Assembly: GCF_963665245.1 (NCBI RefSeq)
Contig: NZ_OY762269.1
Coordinates: 3,106,501-3,170,500, forward strand
Length of the DNA: 64,000 nucleotides
Reading direction: 5' to 3'
Source of the DNA: an uncultured Paludibaculum sp.
GTDB lineage: Bacteria > Acidobacteriota > Terriglobia > Bryobacterales > Bryobacteraceae
The translations under genes were made by a program, and so were the position numbers. Under the pieces are notes generated by a model. It was given only the letters and a program-made list of their open reading frames with translations, did no database searches and was not told the origin of the DNA. This document shows positions 17,205-26,915 of the stretch, piece after piece. Within the stretch, counting starts at the first letter, position 1. Every line of letters starts with the position of its first letter.

Positions 17205-19253
17205 CTACCCCGCGGTCAGAACCTCCACCCCGCGAGCCGGCAGGTCCACGACACTCGCAGCCGCGCTGCCTGACAATAGGGCTCGCATCGCCCGTGGCAG
17301 CACCACTCGCTGTGCCGTCTTCGAGTGGTTGATCACGATGAACACGTCCTTTCCTCCGCCGGCCCGATGGCACACCTCCACCGCATCAGGCACCGGACCC
17401 AGGGCTGCCTTCACTGCGCTGACTCGCAGCATCCACTCCGCGGCCTTGGCCATCAGTCCGTCATCGAGCTGCGCGGCGACGTACGAAATGCGCCCCTTGC
17501 CCACAACGCGCGTCACCACGGCCGGCTGGTCGTCCAACCAACCATTGCTCGCGCCATACTTCATCACCACCTCGACATCGGCCGCCCTCTTCTTCAACTG
17601 CTCGGCCCATAGCGCCGCCGTGCCGGTCCCCCACGACCCGCTCACCGGTACCTCTTCGTCCAGCGCGTACCACTGCTCCACCCGTGCCCCCAGCACGTCC
17701 ACCAGCGGGCCCGGTTGCCTCATCGGCCACAACGAATTGTGCTGATCCTTCATGCCCGAACGCGGTCCCAGCACCAGATGCCCACCCTGCCGCACATAGG
17801 CTTCCAGATGCTGCGCCATCTCCTGAGGCAGCACGTTCAACGCCGGCGCCACGACGAGCTTGTACTTGTCCAGTGGGGCCATCGGATGCACCACGTCCAT
17901 CTGCTGCGCCTGCCTGCGCAGGGGCCGGTAGTAGCTGCCCATTAGTTCCACGGGATCAAAGTGCCGGTTGTGCCGCTGGAAATTCACGGCCCACCGGCTG
18001 TCGTAGCTGTGCAGCATGGCCACTTCCGACACCGGCTCCGTGCCGCCCAGCGCCGTGCCCACCTTCGCGAACTCACGCCCCAACTGCGCTGCCTCTTCAT
18101 ACATCGGCACAGGTGTCCCATCGGCGCCCACGAGCGTGCCGTGATACTGTTCCTGCCCGTTCAGTGCGCTGCGCCACTGCCAGTAGCTGATGCAGTCCGC
18201 CCCATGACCGACCGCATGCCAGGCCATCGCCCGCGCTTCGCCTTTGTCCAGCGCGTTGTTCACTTCAGACCAGTTCACAAAGCCCGGCTGCGTCTCGATG
18301 AGCCAGAAGTTCTTCCGCTTCAGCCCGCGCGTCAGGTCATGAATGACGCCGTTCTTCAATGGGTCCAGATGCCCGCGCCCCACGTAGTTGTCCCACGAAA
18401 CCAGGTCGAGTTCCTCGGCCAGTACATAGTGGTCAAACGAGTCGTACCACCCCATGTAGTTGCTCGTGATGAACTGACGGCTGGGCGCATGCGCGCGGAT
18501 CGCCTCTACCTGGACGTGCTGATAGGTCCGGAACGTTTCCGTGACAAAGTGCTTCCACGCCAGAAACAGGCCCGGATTCCCGCTGGGTCCCAGCGGGATC
18601 TGGCTCCAGTCCGTATAGGCCTCGCTCCAGTACGCCGTGGTCCAGTGCTCGTTGAGCGCATCCAGCGTCCCGTAGTGCTCCTTCAGAAACGCCTGAAACT
18701 GCGCCCGAGTCACGTCATCATTGGATGTTCGCCCGTACTCGTTGTCGATCTGCCAGCCTACGACACTCTGATTTCGGCCAAGCCGCTTCGCCATCTCGCT
18801 CGCGATCCGCGCGCAGAACTGCCGGTACCGCTGGCTGGTGAATGAGAAATGAGCCCGATTTCCATGCTCCGCCTTGCGTCCATCCGGCAGCGTCAATAGC
18901 GTATCCGGGTACTTCTGCGTCATCCACGCCGGGGGCGCCGCCGTGGGTGTGCCGACCACAGTCACCATGTTCCGCTTGGCAGCCATCTCCACGGCCTTTT
19001 CCAGCCAATCGAGCTCAAACTGCCCTTCGTGCGGCTCCAATGTGCTCCAGGCGAACTCCCCTACGCGCACCATCCGCAATCCGGCCTGCTCCATCAGCTT
19101 CAGGTCTTCGTCCCACCGCGATTGGGGCCATTGCTCGGGATACCATGCGGCCCCCAACACCAATGGAGGAGTTACGGCGGCTCCCTGCAATGAGGGCAGG
19201 GCACCGAGCAAGGGCAGGGAAAGCGTGCGGGCGAGAAAACTGCGGCGTTGCAT
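17205..19253 (-). CDS. exported GH42-family beta-galactosidase
   Basis: The 682-aa protein has an A-domain barrel carrying the GH42 hallmarks GAAWYPEQWPQSRWDED, the acid/base Glu172 in WQIDNEYG, and the nucleophile Glu320 in FWLIETQPG. A trimerisation-like B domain (about 410-600, KYKLVVAPALNVL) and a small C-domain follow. The start at 19253 gives a Tat/Sec-like leader (MQRRSFLARTLSLPLLGALP); the longer frame upstream overlaps the divergent gene's promoter and is not homologous. The length is normal for GH42. It releases terminal beta-galactosyl residues and is probably periplasmic here. It is convergent with the preceding propeller gene, 4 bp apart. Confidence 0.9.
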   Translation of the reverse strand: MQRRSFLARTLSLPLLGALPSLQGAAVTPPLVLGAAWYPEQWPQSRWDEDLKLMEQAGLRMVRVGEFAWSTLEPHEGQFELDWLEKAVEMAAKRNMVTVVGTPTAAPPAWMTQKYPDTLLTLPDGRKAEHGNRAHFSFTSQRYRQFCARIASEMAKRLGRNQSVVGWQIDNEYGRTSNDDVTRAQFQAFLKEHYGTLDALNEHWTTAYWSEAYTDWSQIPLGPSGNPGLFLAWKHFVTETFRTYQHVQVEAIRAHAPSRQFITSNYMGWYDSFDHYVLAEELDLVSWDNYVGRGHLDPLKNGVIHDLTRGLKRKNFWLIETQPGFVNWSEVNNALDKGEARAMAWHAVGHGADCISYWQWRSALNGQEQYHGTLVGADGTPVPMYEEAAQLGREFAKVGTALGGTEPVSEVAMLHSYDSRWAVNFQRHNRHFDPVELMGSYYRPLRRQAQQMDVVHPMAPLDKYKLVVAPALNVLPQEMAQHLEAYVRQGGHLVLGPRSGMKDQHNSLWPMRQPGPLVDVLGARVEQWYALDEEVPVSGSWGTGTAALWAEQLKKRAADVEVVMKYGASNGWLDDQPAVVTRVVGKGRISYVAAQLDDGLMAKAAEWMLRVSAVKAALGPVPDAVEVCHRAGGGKDVFIVINHSKTAQRVVLPRAMRALLSGSAAASVVDLPARGVEVLTAG

Positions 19254-19317
19254 GCCCGCATCATATCGGATCGCTCCGTCTGGTGTAGCATGTCTGAAGT
19301 CCCAGTCTGGAGCCACG

Positions 19318-21057
19318 ATGACGACACGATATGCCCTGTTCGCCGCCACCACTCTGCTCTTCTGCGCGTTCGCCGAAGACTATCCCCTGGGCCCCGACTC
19401 CCAGCGTCAACCCGGAGTCCCTCAGGGCACCGTCACCAAGCATTCGTGGAAGGAAAGCAAGATCTTTCCCGGCACCGAACGGGACTACTGGGTCTATGTC
19501 CCCGCCCAGTACACTTCCGATAAGCCGGCGGCGCTGATGGTGTTCCAGGACGGCGGCGGCTACATCACCGACACCGGAGCCTGGCGCGCCCACATCGTGA
19601 TGGACAATCTCATCGCCAAAGGCGAAATGCCCGTCACCATCGGCGTGTTCATCAACCCGGGAGTCATGCCCGCCCGCTCGCCCGACAGCCTGGCCCGCTT
19701 CAACCGTAGCTACGAATACGATTCCATCGGAGATCGCTATTCTCAATTCCTGCTCACTGAGATCCTGCCCGAGGTCGCCAAGACCTACAACATCACCTCC
19801 GATCCGAACCTGCGGGGCATCGGCGGTTCGAGCTCCGGCGCTATCTGCGCCTTCACTGTTGCCTGGCTCCACCCGGAATCGTTCCGGCGGGTTCTCAGCA
19901 CCATCGGCAGCTACACGAATCTGCGCGGCGGCAACATCTATCCGTCCTGGGTCCGCAAGACTGAGCCGAAGCCCCTGCGCGTCTTCCAGCAGGATGGCGA
20001 CCACGATCTCAACATCTTCGTCGGCAATTGGTGGATCGGCAACCAGGATCTCGCTTCAGCCCTGGAGTATGCCGGCTACGACACGACGCACGTCTGGGGC
20101 ACCGAAGGCCACAACAGCAAACACGGTGGTTCCATTATGCCCTATGCCCTTCGCTGGTTGTGGCGCGAACCGGCGAAGCCCATCGTGGCCTCCAAGGGCG
20201 GTGGAGGAGAACGCCAGTTCTCCACGATGATCGCTGATCCGGATTCCGGCTGGACGCTCGTGAGCGAAGGCCACAAGTTCACCGAGGGCCCGGCCGTCGA
20301 CCGTCAGGGCAACGTCTACTTCACCGATATCCCCAATAACCGTATTTATAAGGCGACCATCGACGGAGGAGTCACGGTCTTCAAGGAGAATACGAAGCAG
20401 GCCAACGGCATGATGATCGGCCCCGACGGCCGTCTCTACGTCTGCCAGAATGGCGGCAAGCGCATCGTTGCCTACAACACCGCTGATGGTCGCGAAACGG
20501 TGCTCGCCGATGATGTGACGTCCAACGACCTCGCGGTCTCCAGCAAGGGCAACATCTACTTCACTGACCCCAGCAACCACCGGGTCTGGTTCCTCGATCC
20601 GAAAGGCAACAAGCGAGTCGTCGCCGAGAATCTCGGCTTCCCCAATGGTGTCCTGTTCAGCCCCGATCAGACGCAGCTCTATGTCAATGACTCCATGTCA
20701 AAGTCCATTTGGCTGTACCAGGTCCAGGACGACGGTTCGCTCACGAATGCCGAGCCGTTCTACCGCCTGGAGATGTTCGACGACTCCATGCGTAGCGGTG
20801 CGGACGGAATGACGGTCGACACCGAGGGCTATCTTTACGTCGCCACCAATCTGGGCATCCAGATCTGCGATCAGCCCGGACGGGTCGTGGCTATTCTGAA
20901 CGGGCCCGATCGTGACAGTATCTCCAACTTGGTCTTTGGCGGGCCCGAACTGGACACCCTCTTTGTCACTGCGCGCGACAAGGTCTACAAGCGCAAGCTG
21001 CGCCGCAAGGGCGTGGTCCCATGGCAGCCGGTCAAGCCGCCTCAGCCGCGTCTATGA
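19318..21057 (+). CDS. exported esterase fused to SMP-30/gluconolactonase propeller
   Basis: The 579-aa protein has a signal peptide (MTTRYALFAATTLLFCAFA) and two enzyme-like domains. Residues about 40-285 form an enterochelin-esterase-like alpha/beta hydrolase (RDYWVYVPAQY, the nucleophile elbow GIGGSSSGA, Asp in QQDGDHD, His in EGHNSKHGG). Residues about 300-570 form an SMP-30/lactonase six-bladed propeller (FTEGPAVDRQGNVYFTD, NDLAVSSKGNIYFTD, GADGMTVDTEGYLYVAT). The combination suggests opening or de-esterification of sugar esters or lactones outside the cytoplasm. The start at 19318 is where the signal peptide begins; the frame further upstream is antisense to the GH42 gene. Confidence 0.85.
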   Translation: MTTRYALFAATTLLFCAFAEDYPLGPDSQRQPGVPQGTVTKHSWKESKIFPGTERDYWVYVPAQYTSDKPAALMVFQDGGGYITDTGAWRAHIVMDNLIAKGEMPVTIGVFINPGVMPARSPDSLARFNRSYEYDSIGDRYSQFLLTEILPEVAKTYNITSDPNLRGIGGSSSGAICAFTVAWLHPESFRRVLSTIGSYTNLRGGNIYPSWVRKTEPKPLRVFQQDGDHDLNIFVGNWWIGNQDLASALEYAGYDTTHVWGTEGHNSKHGGSIMPYALRWLWREPAKPIVASKGGGGERQFSTMIADPDSGWTLVSEGHKFTEGPAVDRQGNVYFTDIPNNRIYKATIDGGVTVFKENTKQANGMMIGPDGRLYVCQNGGKRIVAYNTADGRETVLADDVTSNDLAVSSKGNIYFTDPSNHRVWFLDPKGNKRVVAENLGFPNGVLFSPDQTQLYVNDSMSKSIWLYQVQDDGSLTNAEPFYRLEMFDDSMRSGADGMTVDTEGYLYVATNLGIQICDQPGRVVAILNGPDRDSISNLVFGGPELDTLFVTARDKVYKRKLRRKGVVPWQPVKPPQPRL

Positions 21058-21157
21058 AGGTTTGGGGCCTCAGCGTCGAACCGGCCAAGCCATCCAGTCC
21101 GGCTGCTTGCCCGCGCCCAGATGGCCAGTCACCCTGATATCGTGTGGGACGGCCACC

Positions 21158-22399
21158 ATGAATAGACGCATCTTTCTCTCCACCGGTCTGGCGGCCAGCG
21201 TCGCCTCCGCTGCGCCCTTACCCGACCTCGGCAAGAGCAAGCTGAAGATCACGTCCGTCCGCCTGGTGAACACGCGACCCAAGCGCCCCACGCCCAGCTA
21301 CACGCCCTCACCCGGTTCCTGGAGCACGCAAGCCGTGGAGGTCGCCAACCCGATGTCGATCTACCCGCGCTACAAGGCCACGCGCTCGCTCTTCTTCCCG
21401 GATCCCGGCAAGGTGCCTGGCTTCACCGTGGAGATCGGCACCGACAAGGGGGTCAAAGGCTATGGCAGCGGCGGAGCTGCCGGCGGCGCTGTGGTCGAAG
21501 GTCACTTAGCCAAACTGCTGCTCGGCGAGGATCCCTTCGATATCGAGAAGTTGTGGGACATCCAATGGCGATCGACCATGCACTATGGCCGCATGGGTGT
21601 AACCATGAACGCGATCAGCGGAGTCGACCTGGCCCTCTGGGACCTTATCGGCAGAGCCCTCGACATGCCTGTCTACAAGCTCCTGGGTGGCCAGACGAAG
21701 GACCGCATTCCGGCCTACTGTACCGGCAACGACATCGAACAACATGTGGAGTTCGGATTCAAACGCCTGAAGCTCGCCATGCCTCATGGTCCAGCGGATG
21801 GCCGCGAGGGCATGCGCAAGAACGAGGAAGTCGTCAAGCGGGCACGCGCGGCGCTGGGCCCCGACGGCGAGATCATGCTGGATTGCTGGATGGCCTGGAC
21901 GGAGCGCTACACCCTTGAGATGGCAGCGCTGCTCGAACCCTACCGCATTTACTGGATGGAAGAGGTTCTTCAACCTCACGACTATGCCGGCTTCGGCCGC
22001 CTGCGCAAGACCATTCGCTCCACCCGTATCGTCACGGGCGAGCACGAGTACGGACGCTACGGCTTTCGTACCCTTCTGGAACACGAGGCGGCTGAGATCT
22101 GGCAGCCTGACATTCACTGGTGCGGCGGCCTGACCGAACTACGCAAAATCGCGGCCTTGGCGGCGGCTTACGACATCCCCGTCATCCCGCATGGCGGAGG
22201 CACTGCGCAGGACGGCCTGCACTTCATCATGGCAACGGTCAACAGCCCCTGGGCCGAGATGTTTCTCCCTCCGCCTGGGGGCCCGCCGGAGGTTTACAAA
22301 CGATTTGAAGAGGACTTCCGAGTGACAAGGGGCCCTGAAGGTATCTACACCGCACCCTCTGACCGGCCCGGGTTCGGCTGGGACTTCGAAGCCGTGTAA
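21158..22399 (+). CDS. enolase-superfamily sugar-acid dehydratase, L-rhamnonate dehydratase-like
   Basis: The 413-aa protein carries the superfamily metal-ligand motifs DCWMAW (Asp242), WMEEVL (Glu268) and GEHEYG (Glu295). A general-base dyad is formed by Asp318 (QPDIHWCGG) and His345 (IPHGGG), the arrangement found in rhamnonate dehydratases. These enzymes dehydrate a sugar acid to a 2-keto-3-deoxy acid. A Tat-like leader (MNRRIFLSTGLAASVASAAP) at the N-terminus is unusual for this normally cytosolic family. It lies 100 bp after the esterase-lactonase fusion, so the two could act in sequence from lactone to acid to keto-deoxy acid. The substrate is inferred, not shown. Confidence 0.8.
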   Translation: MNRRIFLSTGLAASVASAAPLPDLGKSKLKITSVRLVNTRPKRPTPSYTPSPGSWSTQAVEVANPMSIYPRYKATRSLFFPDPGKVPGFTVEIGTDKGVKGYGSGGAAGGAVVEGHLAKLLLGEDPFDIEKLWDIQWRSTMHYGRMGVTMNAISGVDLALWDLIGRALDMPVYKLLGGQTKDRIPAYCTGNDIEQHVEFGFKRLKLAMPHGPADGREGMRKNEEVVKRARAALGPDGEIMLDCWMAWTERYTLEMAALLEPYRIYWMEEVLQPHDYAGFGRLRKTIRSTRIVTGEHEYGRYGFRTLLEHEAAEIWQPDIHWCGGLTELRKIAALAAAYDIPVIPHGGGTAQDGLHFIMATVNSPWAEMFLPPPGGPPEVYKRFEEDFRVTRGPEGIYTAPSDRPGFGWDFEAV

Positions 22400-22471
22400 G
22401 CGGGTGGTCTGATTCCGTTGCCGCCCCTTCCGCGGATGGGGCGATCCTTGTCGGCCCCTTCCTCCGGCTCC

Positions 22472-23260
22472 TTAGTGCCCGGCCGACCCATCCGCCTGAA
22501 CCAGCACCACCACCTTGGCACCCGCCCCGAATCCCATCGCCTGGTACAGCGGCTGGCCCATATCCGTGGCGTGTAGAGTCACTCGCGAGAACCCCATTGC
22601 ACGCTGGGCCTCCGCGATGGCATGGCGCATCACCGCTTCCGCGTACCCCTTCCCATGGGCTTCGGGCAGGGTAGCCACCAAGGCCATATAGACCGTGCCG
22701 GCGACTGGGAACGCCGCGGCCGCGGTCACAGCCCGTCCCTCCGCATAGCCCACGTACCCGTGGCTGTCTTCATGCCAGAGGTATAGGTTGCACATGCATT
22801 CAAACAGTTCCCCTGGCATCCCATAAGCCGCGGCATTCACCATGGCCAGGTCGCGCGCCGTGGCCTCATCGTTCACTCGTCTGAGGTCGAGATCCGGCAA
22901 GGGCCGCCTCGGGGGCAGGAGTTGCGGCGCTTCCATGCCCGTCGTATTCATGGCCACGGCGAAGCCTTCCTCGGCGGCCACACGCACCCAATCCACCGGC
23001 GCCCAGGCGTCACAGAGCCCTGTCATTGACGCGTATTCGCAGGCCGAGGCCCGTTTCCTGATCACCGCCAGCGCTCCTCGCAGATCATCTGCATCCGCCA
23101 GCGGGCGGTCAATGACCGAGAAATTGAAGAAGGGCAATGGAACGTGCCCGAGCATCGTCGCGACCCCATCGGCCTGCTCGATCTCCGCGCCGGGCAACCG
23201 CCCTACCATCAGCTTCCACGCCTCAATGAACATCCCAACGTTCTCTGAATTGGATTGCAT
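22472..23260 (-). CDS. GNAT-family N-acetyltransferase
   Basis: The 262-aa protein has a C-terminal GNAT domain. The acetyl-CoA-binding motif A reads VATLPEAHGKGYAEAVMRHA (about residue 200), followed by the family's terminal strand LYQAMGFGAG. The N-terminal half lacks a clear motif and may be a degenerate second GNAT fold. The start 23260 is chosen for GAAGGAG about 10 nt upstream. The acetylated substrate is unknown. Downstream (22400-22471) a GCCCC/GGGGC hairpin could serve as a terminator between the convergent genes. Confidence 0.8.
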   Translation of the reverse strand: MQSNSENVGMFIEAWKLMVGRLPGAEIEQADGVATMLGHVPLPFFNFSVIDRPLADADDLRGALAVIRKRASACEYASMTGLCDAWAPVDWVRVAAEEGFAVAMNTTGMEAPQLLPPRRPLPDLDLRRVNDEATARDLAMVNAAAYGMPGELFECMCNLYLWHEDSHGYVGYAEGRAVTAAAAFPVAGTVYMALVATLPEAHGKGYAEAVMRHAIAEAQRAMGFSRVTLHATDMGQPLYQAMGFGAGAKVVVLVQADGSAGH

Positions 23261-23440
23261 CCCTGGTCCACTCCTTCGACACATTAGAACATGGTGCGTC
23301 GGCGGTCCCGGTGCGAAGGCGCAAGCCGACGTCCGCTCGGCCGCGCCAGCGGATAGCTGCTCTCCCCATCCGAACGTGGGTCCGCTCAACCAGGCCCCGT
23401 GCCCACGTCACTTGTCCGAATCCCCCTTCTCGGCGACCAT

Positions 23441-24358
23441 ATGAAGATGCCAGCCAGTTCCGCCAGTGAAGCGTCCAAACATCACTCCGTTTCGACGCTT
23501 CTCGACTGGACGCTCCTCGTGCTGCCGGGACTCATCTGGGGTGCTTCGTTCCTCTTCATCGCGGAAGGGCTGGAAAGCCTCCCACCCAATGGAGTCACGT
23601 TCACCAGACTGCTCATCGGATTCCTGACGCTTTCGGTTTTCCCTGGAGTCCGCAAGCCCGTCGCGCGTAGCGACTGGGGCGGCGTCGCCCTGCTCGGTGT
23701 CATCTGGATGGCCCTGCCTCTCAGCATGTTTCCGTTTGCCGAACAAAGCGTGTCCTCCGCGCTCACTGGCATGCTCAATGGCGCAACCCCTTTGTTGGTG
23801 GCGGCGGTGGCCAGTCTACTGGCCCGGAGGTTGCCCGGACGAGGTGTCCTCATTGGTCTCGCCGTCGGATTCGCGGGTACCATCCTGGTAGCCGCCCCGA
23901 CTCTCGGAAGCGGATCGAGCCAGGCAACCGGTGTGCTTCTCATCCTCATCGCCCTGGTTTGCTACGGCTTCTCGGTCAACCTGGCCCGGCCGCTGCAGCA
24001 GCGCAATGGGGCCCTGCCGGTCATCTGGCGCGCGCTCGGTTTTGCAACCTTGCTCACGGCTCCCTTGGGCGCGCCCGCCCTTCATAATGCCCATTGGACC
24101 CCCGCCTCGCTTTTCTCCATGGTTGCGCTTGGGGCCTTCGGAACCGCAATCGCCTATGTCCTGTTGGCTGTGGCCGCCGGGCGCATCGGCGCGACCCGAG
24201 CCTCCGCCACCACATTCCTCATCCCAGCCGTAGCGCTGATCCTCGGGGTCGTCGTGCGAGGCGAACGTGTCGCGCTCCTGTCGTTATGCGGCGGCGCCGT
24301 ATCCTTCGGCGGAGCGATCCTGATCCGTCGCGCCAGCCTGCTACCCGCCAAGCACTGA
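23441..24358 (+). CDS. EamA/DMT-family transporter
   Basis: The 305-aa membrane protein has about ten predicted hydrophobic helices in two EamA repeats. The first starts LLVLPGLIWGASFLFIAEGL and the second LILIALVCYGFSVNLARPL. Such drug/metabolite transporters export small molecules or amino acids; the substrate is not predictable. The start at 23441 is the first ATG followed by a short polar cytosolic lead before the first helix. The C-terminal GGAVSFGGAILIRR is typical of the family. Confidence 0.88.
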   Translation: MKMPASSASEASKHHSVSTLLDWTLLVLPGLIWGASFLFIAEGLESLPPNGVTFTRLLIGFLTLSVFPGVRKPVARSDWGGVALLGVIWMALPLSMFPFAEQSVSSALTGMLNGATPLLVAAVASLLARRLPGRGVLIGLAVGFAGTILVAAPTLGSGSSQATGVLLILIALVCYGFSVNLARPLQQRNGALPVIWRALGFATLLTAPLGAPALHNAHWTPASLFSMVALGAFGTAIAYVLLAVAAGRIGATRASATTFLIPAVALILGVVVRGERVALLSLCGGAVSFGGAILIRRASLLPAKH

Positions 24359-24486
24359 GCCGCGCCGGCCTCGGACGACGGAGCCTCGCAGCGCTGGACG
24401 GCAACCCGCCTAGTGCGATAAGTTCGTCTTCTCTAGTGCTGCTATTCTGAGGTCGCCGAGACCACGCACAATTTGAAGAGGATGGA

Positions 24487-25782
24487 ATGAGTACCAAAAC
24501 AAGAACGGCCCTTAACGTCAAACTCTACCGCTCTGACCTGCCGATCATTGAGGAGGGTGCGGCGGAGACGGTGCAATCCGCGGCCGAAGCCGGCGGCGGC
24601 GTGCTCCGCTGTTTTCCGAGTTTCGTGGGACGCAAGTTCTGCCTTCCTGGCAAGAACCTGGAACTGGTGGATGCGGACTACTTCCCTGAAGGCCCCAATG
24701 GATGGGCCATCGATGAACGCTGGAATGGCAGCGCCATCCTCGCCGACACCGGCAATGGAATCCACGGCGAAGGTTTGTGCCACTTCCATCACCCGGATGG
24801 CTTCCTCATCCCCATGGATGCCGCGGTCCACTCCGCACCCGGTTTCATGGTCGGCCCCATCTACCGGACGCTAGGCGGAACCGGGTTCTATAACAAGGAG
24901 TTCGACAATCTCTACCCGCTCGGGCACCACATGCACCCCTTCAAGCCCGAGGCCTACAACTTCAACCCCTGGCGCAACAAGCGCTACACCAACGACTGCC
25001 ACACTTCCATCGGGTTGATGAACTACGTCACCGAAGAGATGATGGCCGATTTCGTGCGTGACTTCATTGCGGGCAAGGACAATCACATCCGCAGTCACGC
25101 GCGCAATCTCCTCATTCGCATGGGTACCGGCTTCTTCACGCCCACTCGCATCCTGCACGGGCCCGCCGCCGTCAACACAGAGGAGCCGCAGCGCGATCGC
25201 GACGACTTCCGCTTCTATCAGAGCCACGTCCTATGCCCCGAAGGCGAGGTCTTCCTCGGCCAGGACCTGCTCTTCCGCCATCTGCCCGAAGGACTCGAAG
25301 GCGAGGATCGCGTCCAGCGCCTTGTCTCCGACATCGATATGCGCCGCAACAAAGATCCCTTCATCGTCGAGAAGCACTTCCTCCTGCCTGTCGTCGATCA
25401 GGAAGTCAGCCACGGAGGCTTCCACGACGAGTGGCGCGTCTATGGCAAGCCCAACGGCGACGAATTCTTCAGCCTGCGCCAGTTTGAACTCGCTCCCGGT
25501 GCCGAGACCGTGCTCACCGGCCCGGCGGCGCTGTGCATTGTCCACTTCAGCCACGGCACCGGCACTCTCGGCAAGCACAAGGTCGAAGTGAAATCCGGCA
25601 TCCGCCTGGGTGAGCCGCTCGACGACGAGTTCGTGATCCCCTACGACGCGGCCAAAACCGGCGGCGGCGTCAAGCTAGTCAACACCAGCAAGACGGAGCC
25701 TCTGGTTGGCACCCGCTGCTGGGGCCCCGAAGCCTGGGGGCACAGGATGCCCAAGGCTCCGTTCGAGGCCTGGGTGGACTAA
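24487..25782 (+). CDS. conserved protein of unknown function, possibly cupin-like
   Basis: The 431-aa protein is cytosolic, has no signal peptide, and has a good ribosome site (GAGGATGGA) before the ATG. It is rich in His/Asp/Gly beta-strand segments. LGHHMHPFKPEAYNFNPW and CLCHFHH-like GLCHFHHPDG look like metal-binding turns of a cupin or beta-helical enzyme. I cannot assign a family with confidence. The C-terminal third (RQFELAPGAETVLTGPAALC) has the pattern of a mannose-6-phosphate-isomerase-type cupin end, which is only suggestive. It stands alone between the transporter and a repeat. Confidence 0.55.
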   Translation: MSTKTRTALNVKLYRSDLPIIEEGAAETVQSAAEAGGGVLRCFPSFVGRKFCLPGKNLELVDADYFPEGPNGWAIDERWNGSAILADTGNGIHGEGLCHFHHPDGFLIPMDAAVHSAPGFMVGPIYRTLGGTGFYNKEFDNLYPLGHHMHPFKPEAYNFNPWRNKRYTNDCHTSIGLMNYVTEEMMADFVRDFIAGKDNHIRSHARNLLIRMGTGFFTPTRILHGPAAVNTEEPQRDRDDFRFYQSHVLCPEGEVFLGQDLLFRHLPEGLEGEDRVQRLVSDIDMRRNKDPFIVEKHFLLPVVDQEVSHGGFHDEWRVYGKPNGDEFFSLRQFELAPGAETVLTGPAALCIVHFSHGTGTLGKHKVEVKSGIRLGEPLDDEFVIPYDAAKTGGGVKLVNTSKTEPLVGTRCWGPEAWGHRMPKAPFEAWVD

Positions 25783-25820
25783 GTACCTAGTTTCGGAGTG
25801 TCGTACATGTATCGACGGTA

Positions 25821-25889
25821 AGCACTCAGCAATCAGCACTCAGCAATCAGCCCCGCGCGTGTAGCTGACGGCCGAAAGCTGATCGCTGA
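25821..25889. repeat. direct repeat and imperfect hairpin (REP-like)
   Basis: AGCACTCAGCAATC occurs twice in direct tandem (25821-25834, 25835-25848). The arm TCAGCAATCAGC (25840-25851) pairs with GCTGATCGCTGA (25878-25889) in 11 of 12 positions around a 26-nt loop. It lies in the 225-bp gap between two plus-strand genes and could be an intergenic repeat family or a transcription terminator without a T-run. Confidence 0.6.
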
Positions 25890-26007
25890 CGGCTTCCATG
25901 TCGCAAACACATCACGGTAATTCCGAACCTGAGTACTAAGCCTGCTCAATCGACAAAGGGCCGCGGAGGACAGATCCCTCGGCGGCCCGTTCGGCTAATC
26001 TGGTGAA

Positions 26008-26724
26008 ATGCCGAAACGCCGTGAGTTCCTGGCGGGTCTGCCCGCGCTTGCCTGGGAACCCGTCCCCGATGCCTCCGTCCCCCAGGACACGATCTATATC
26101 CCGAACCCCCAGCGCGAGATTGACCGTGCCTTGATCCTCGATTTCCTCGAAGAGTTCTCCTTCGCTATGCTCGTTACCGCCAGGGGCGGAGTCCACATCA
26201 CCAATGTCCCCACCCTGTTCGACCGCGCTCCGCAAGGCTGGGGCAAGCTGTGGTGGCATTTGGCCAGAAACAACGCCCAGAATCAGGTCTTTGACGGTGC
26301 CACCGATTGCACGGTTGTCTTCCACGGCCCTCACGGCTACATCTCCCCCAACTGGTACGCCACCAGGAACTCAGTGCCCACCTGGAACTTCGCCGCCGTC
26401 CACGCCACGGGAAAGCCGAAGCGGTTGGACGATGACACAGGCTTCGCCAAATCCCTTGAGCGCCTGGTCGCACGCAACGAAGGACTGTACGGAGGCGGCG
26501 GGGACTACGACTTTTCCAAGCTCCCCGAAACCTACTTGAAGGGCATGCGCCAGGGCATTGTTGCCTACGAAATGGAAATCAGCCAGATCGAAGCCAAATT
26601 CAAACTGGGTCAGGACCGCTCCGCCCGTGACCGTGCAGGGATCCTCAAGGGGTTGAAATCAGGCCGCAGGGAACGGAATCTCGAGCAGTTCACCGAAAGC
26701 TACTACAGCCGCCTCAAGGAGTAG
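26008..26724 (+). CDS. PaiB-like FMN-binding protein
   Basis: The 238-aa protein matches the PaiB/FMN-binding split-barrel family (PF04299): YIPNPQREIDRALILDFLEEF, SFAMLVTARGGVHITNVPTLFD, LWWHLARNNAQ, and ISPNWYATRNSVPTWNFAAVHATGK with the family's conserved P-T-W-N-F. In Bacillus PaiB is a negative regulator. Here a Tat-like leader (MPKRREFLAGLPALAW) opens the protein, so it may instead be an exported flavin or oxidoreductase-like protein. The length is normal. Confidence 0.85.
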   Translation: MPKRREFLAGLPALAWEPVPDASVPQDTIYIPNPQREIDRALILDFLEEFSFAMLVTARGGVHITNVPTLFDRAPQGWGKLWWHLARNNAQNQVFDGATDCTVVFHGPHGYISPNWYATRNSVPTWNFAAVHATGKPKRLDDDTGFAKSLERLVARNEGLYGGGGDYDFSKLPETYLKGMRQGIVAYEMEISQIEAKFKLGQDRSARDRAGILKGLKSGRRERNLEQFTESYYSRLKE

Positions 26725-26915
26725 GTGGGACGCCCGGCCCATGTGAGGTAAGTCCGCACCACTGCCGAGAATAACGTCGCTGCCGGATATGCTGGCAGAC
26801 CGCATTCGCTCATTGATCCAGGCCAGTGATCCGGGTAGACTGATATCCCTGGGTTTCGTGCGGTGGGCGTTTGTGCCGGTGTCCGAATGGTCGTCGCGTT
26901 GGGGGGCAATGGAGG

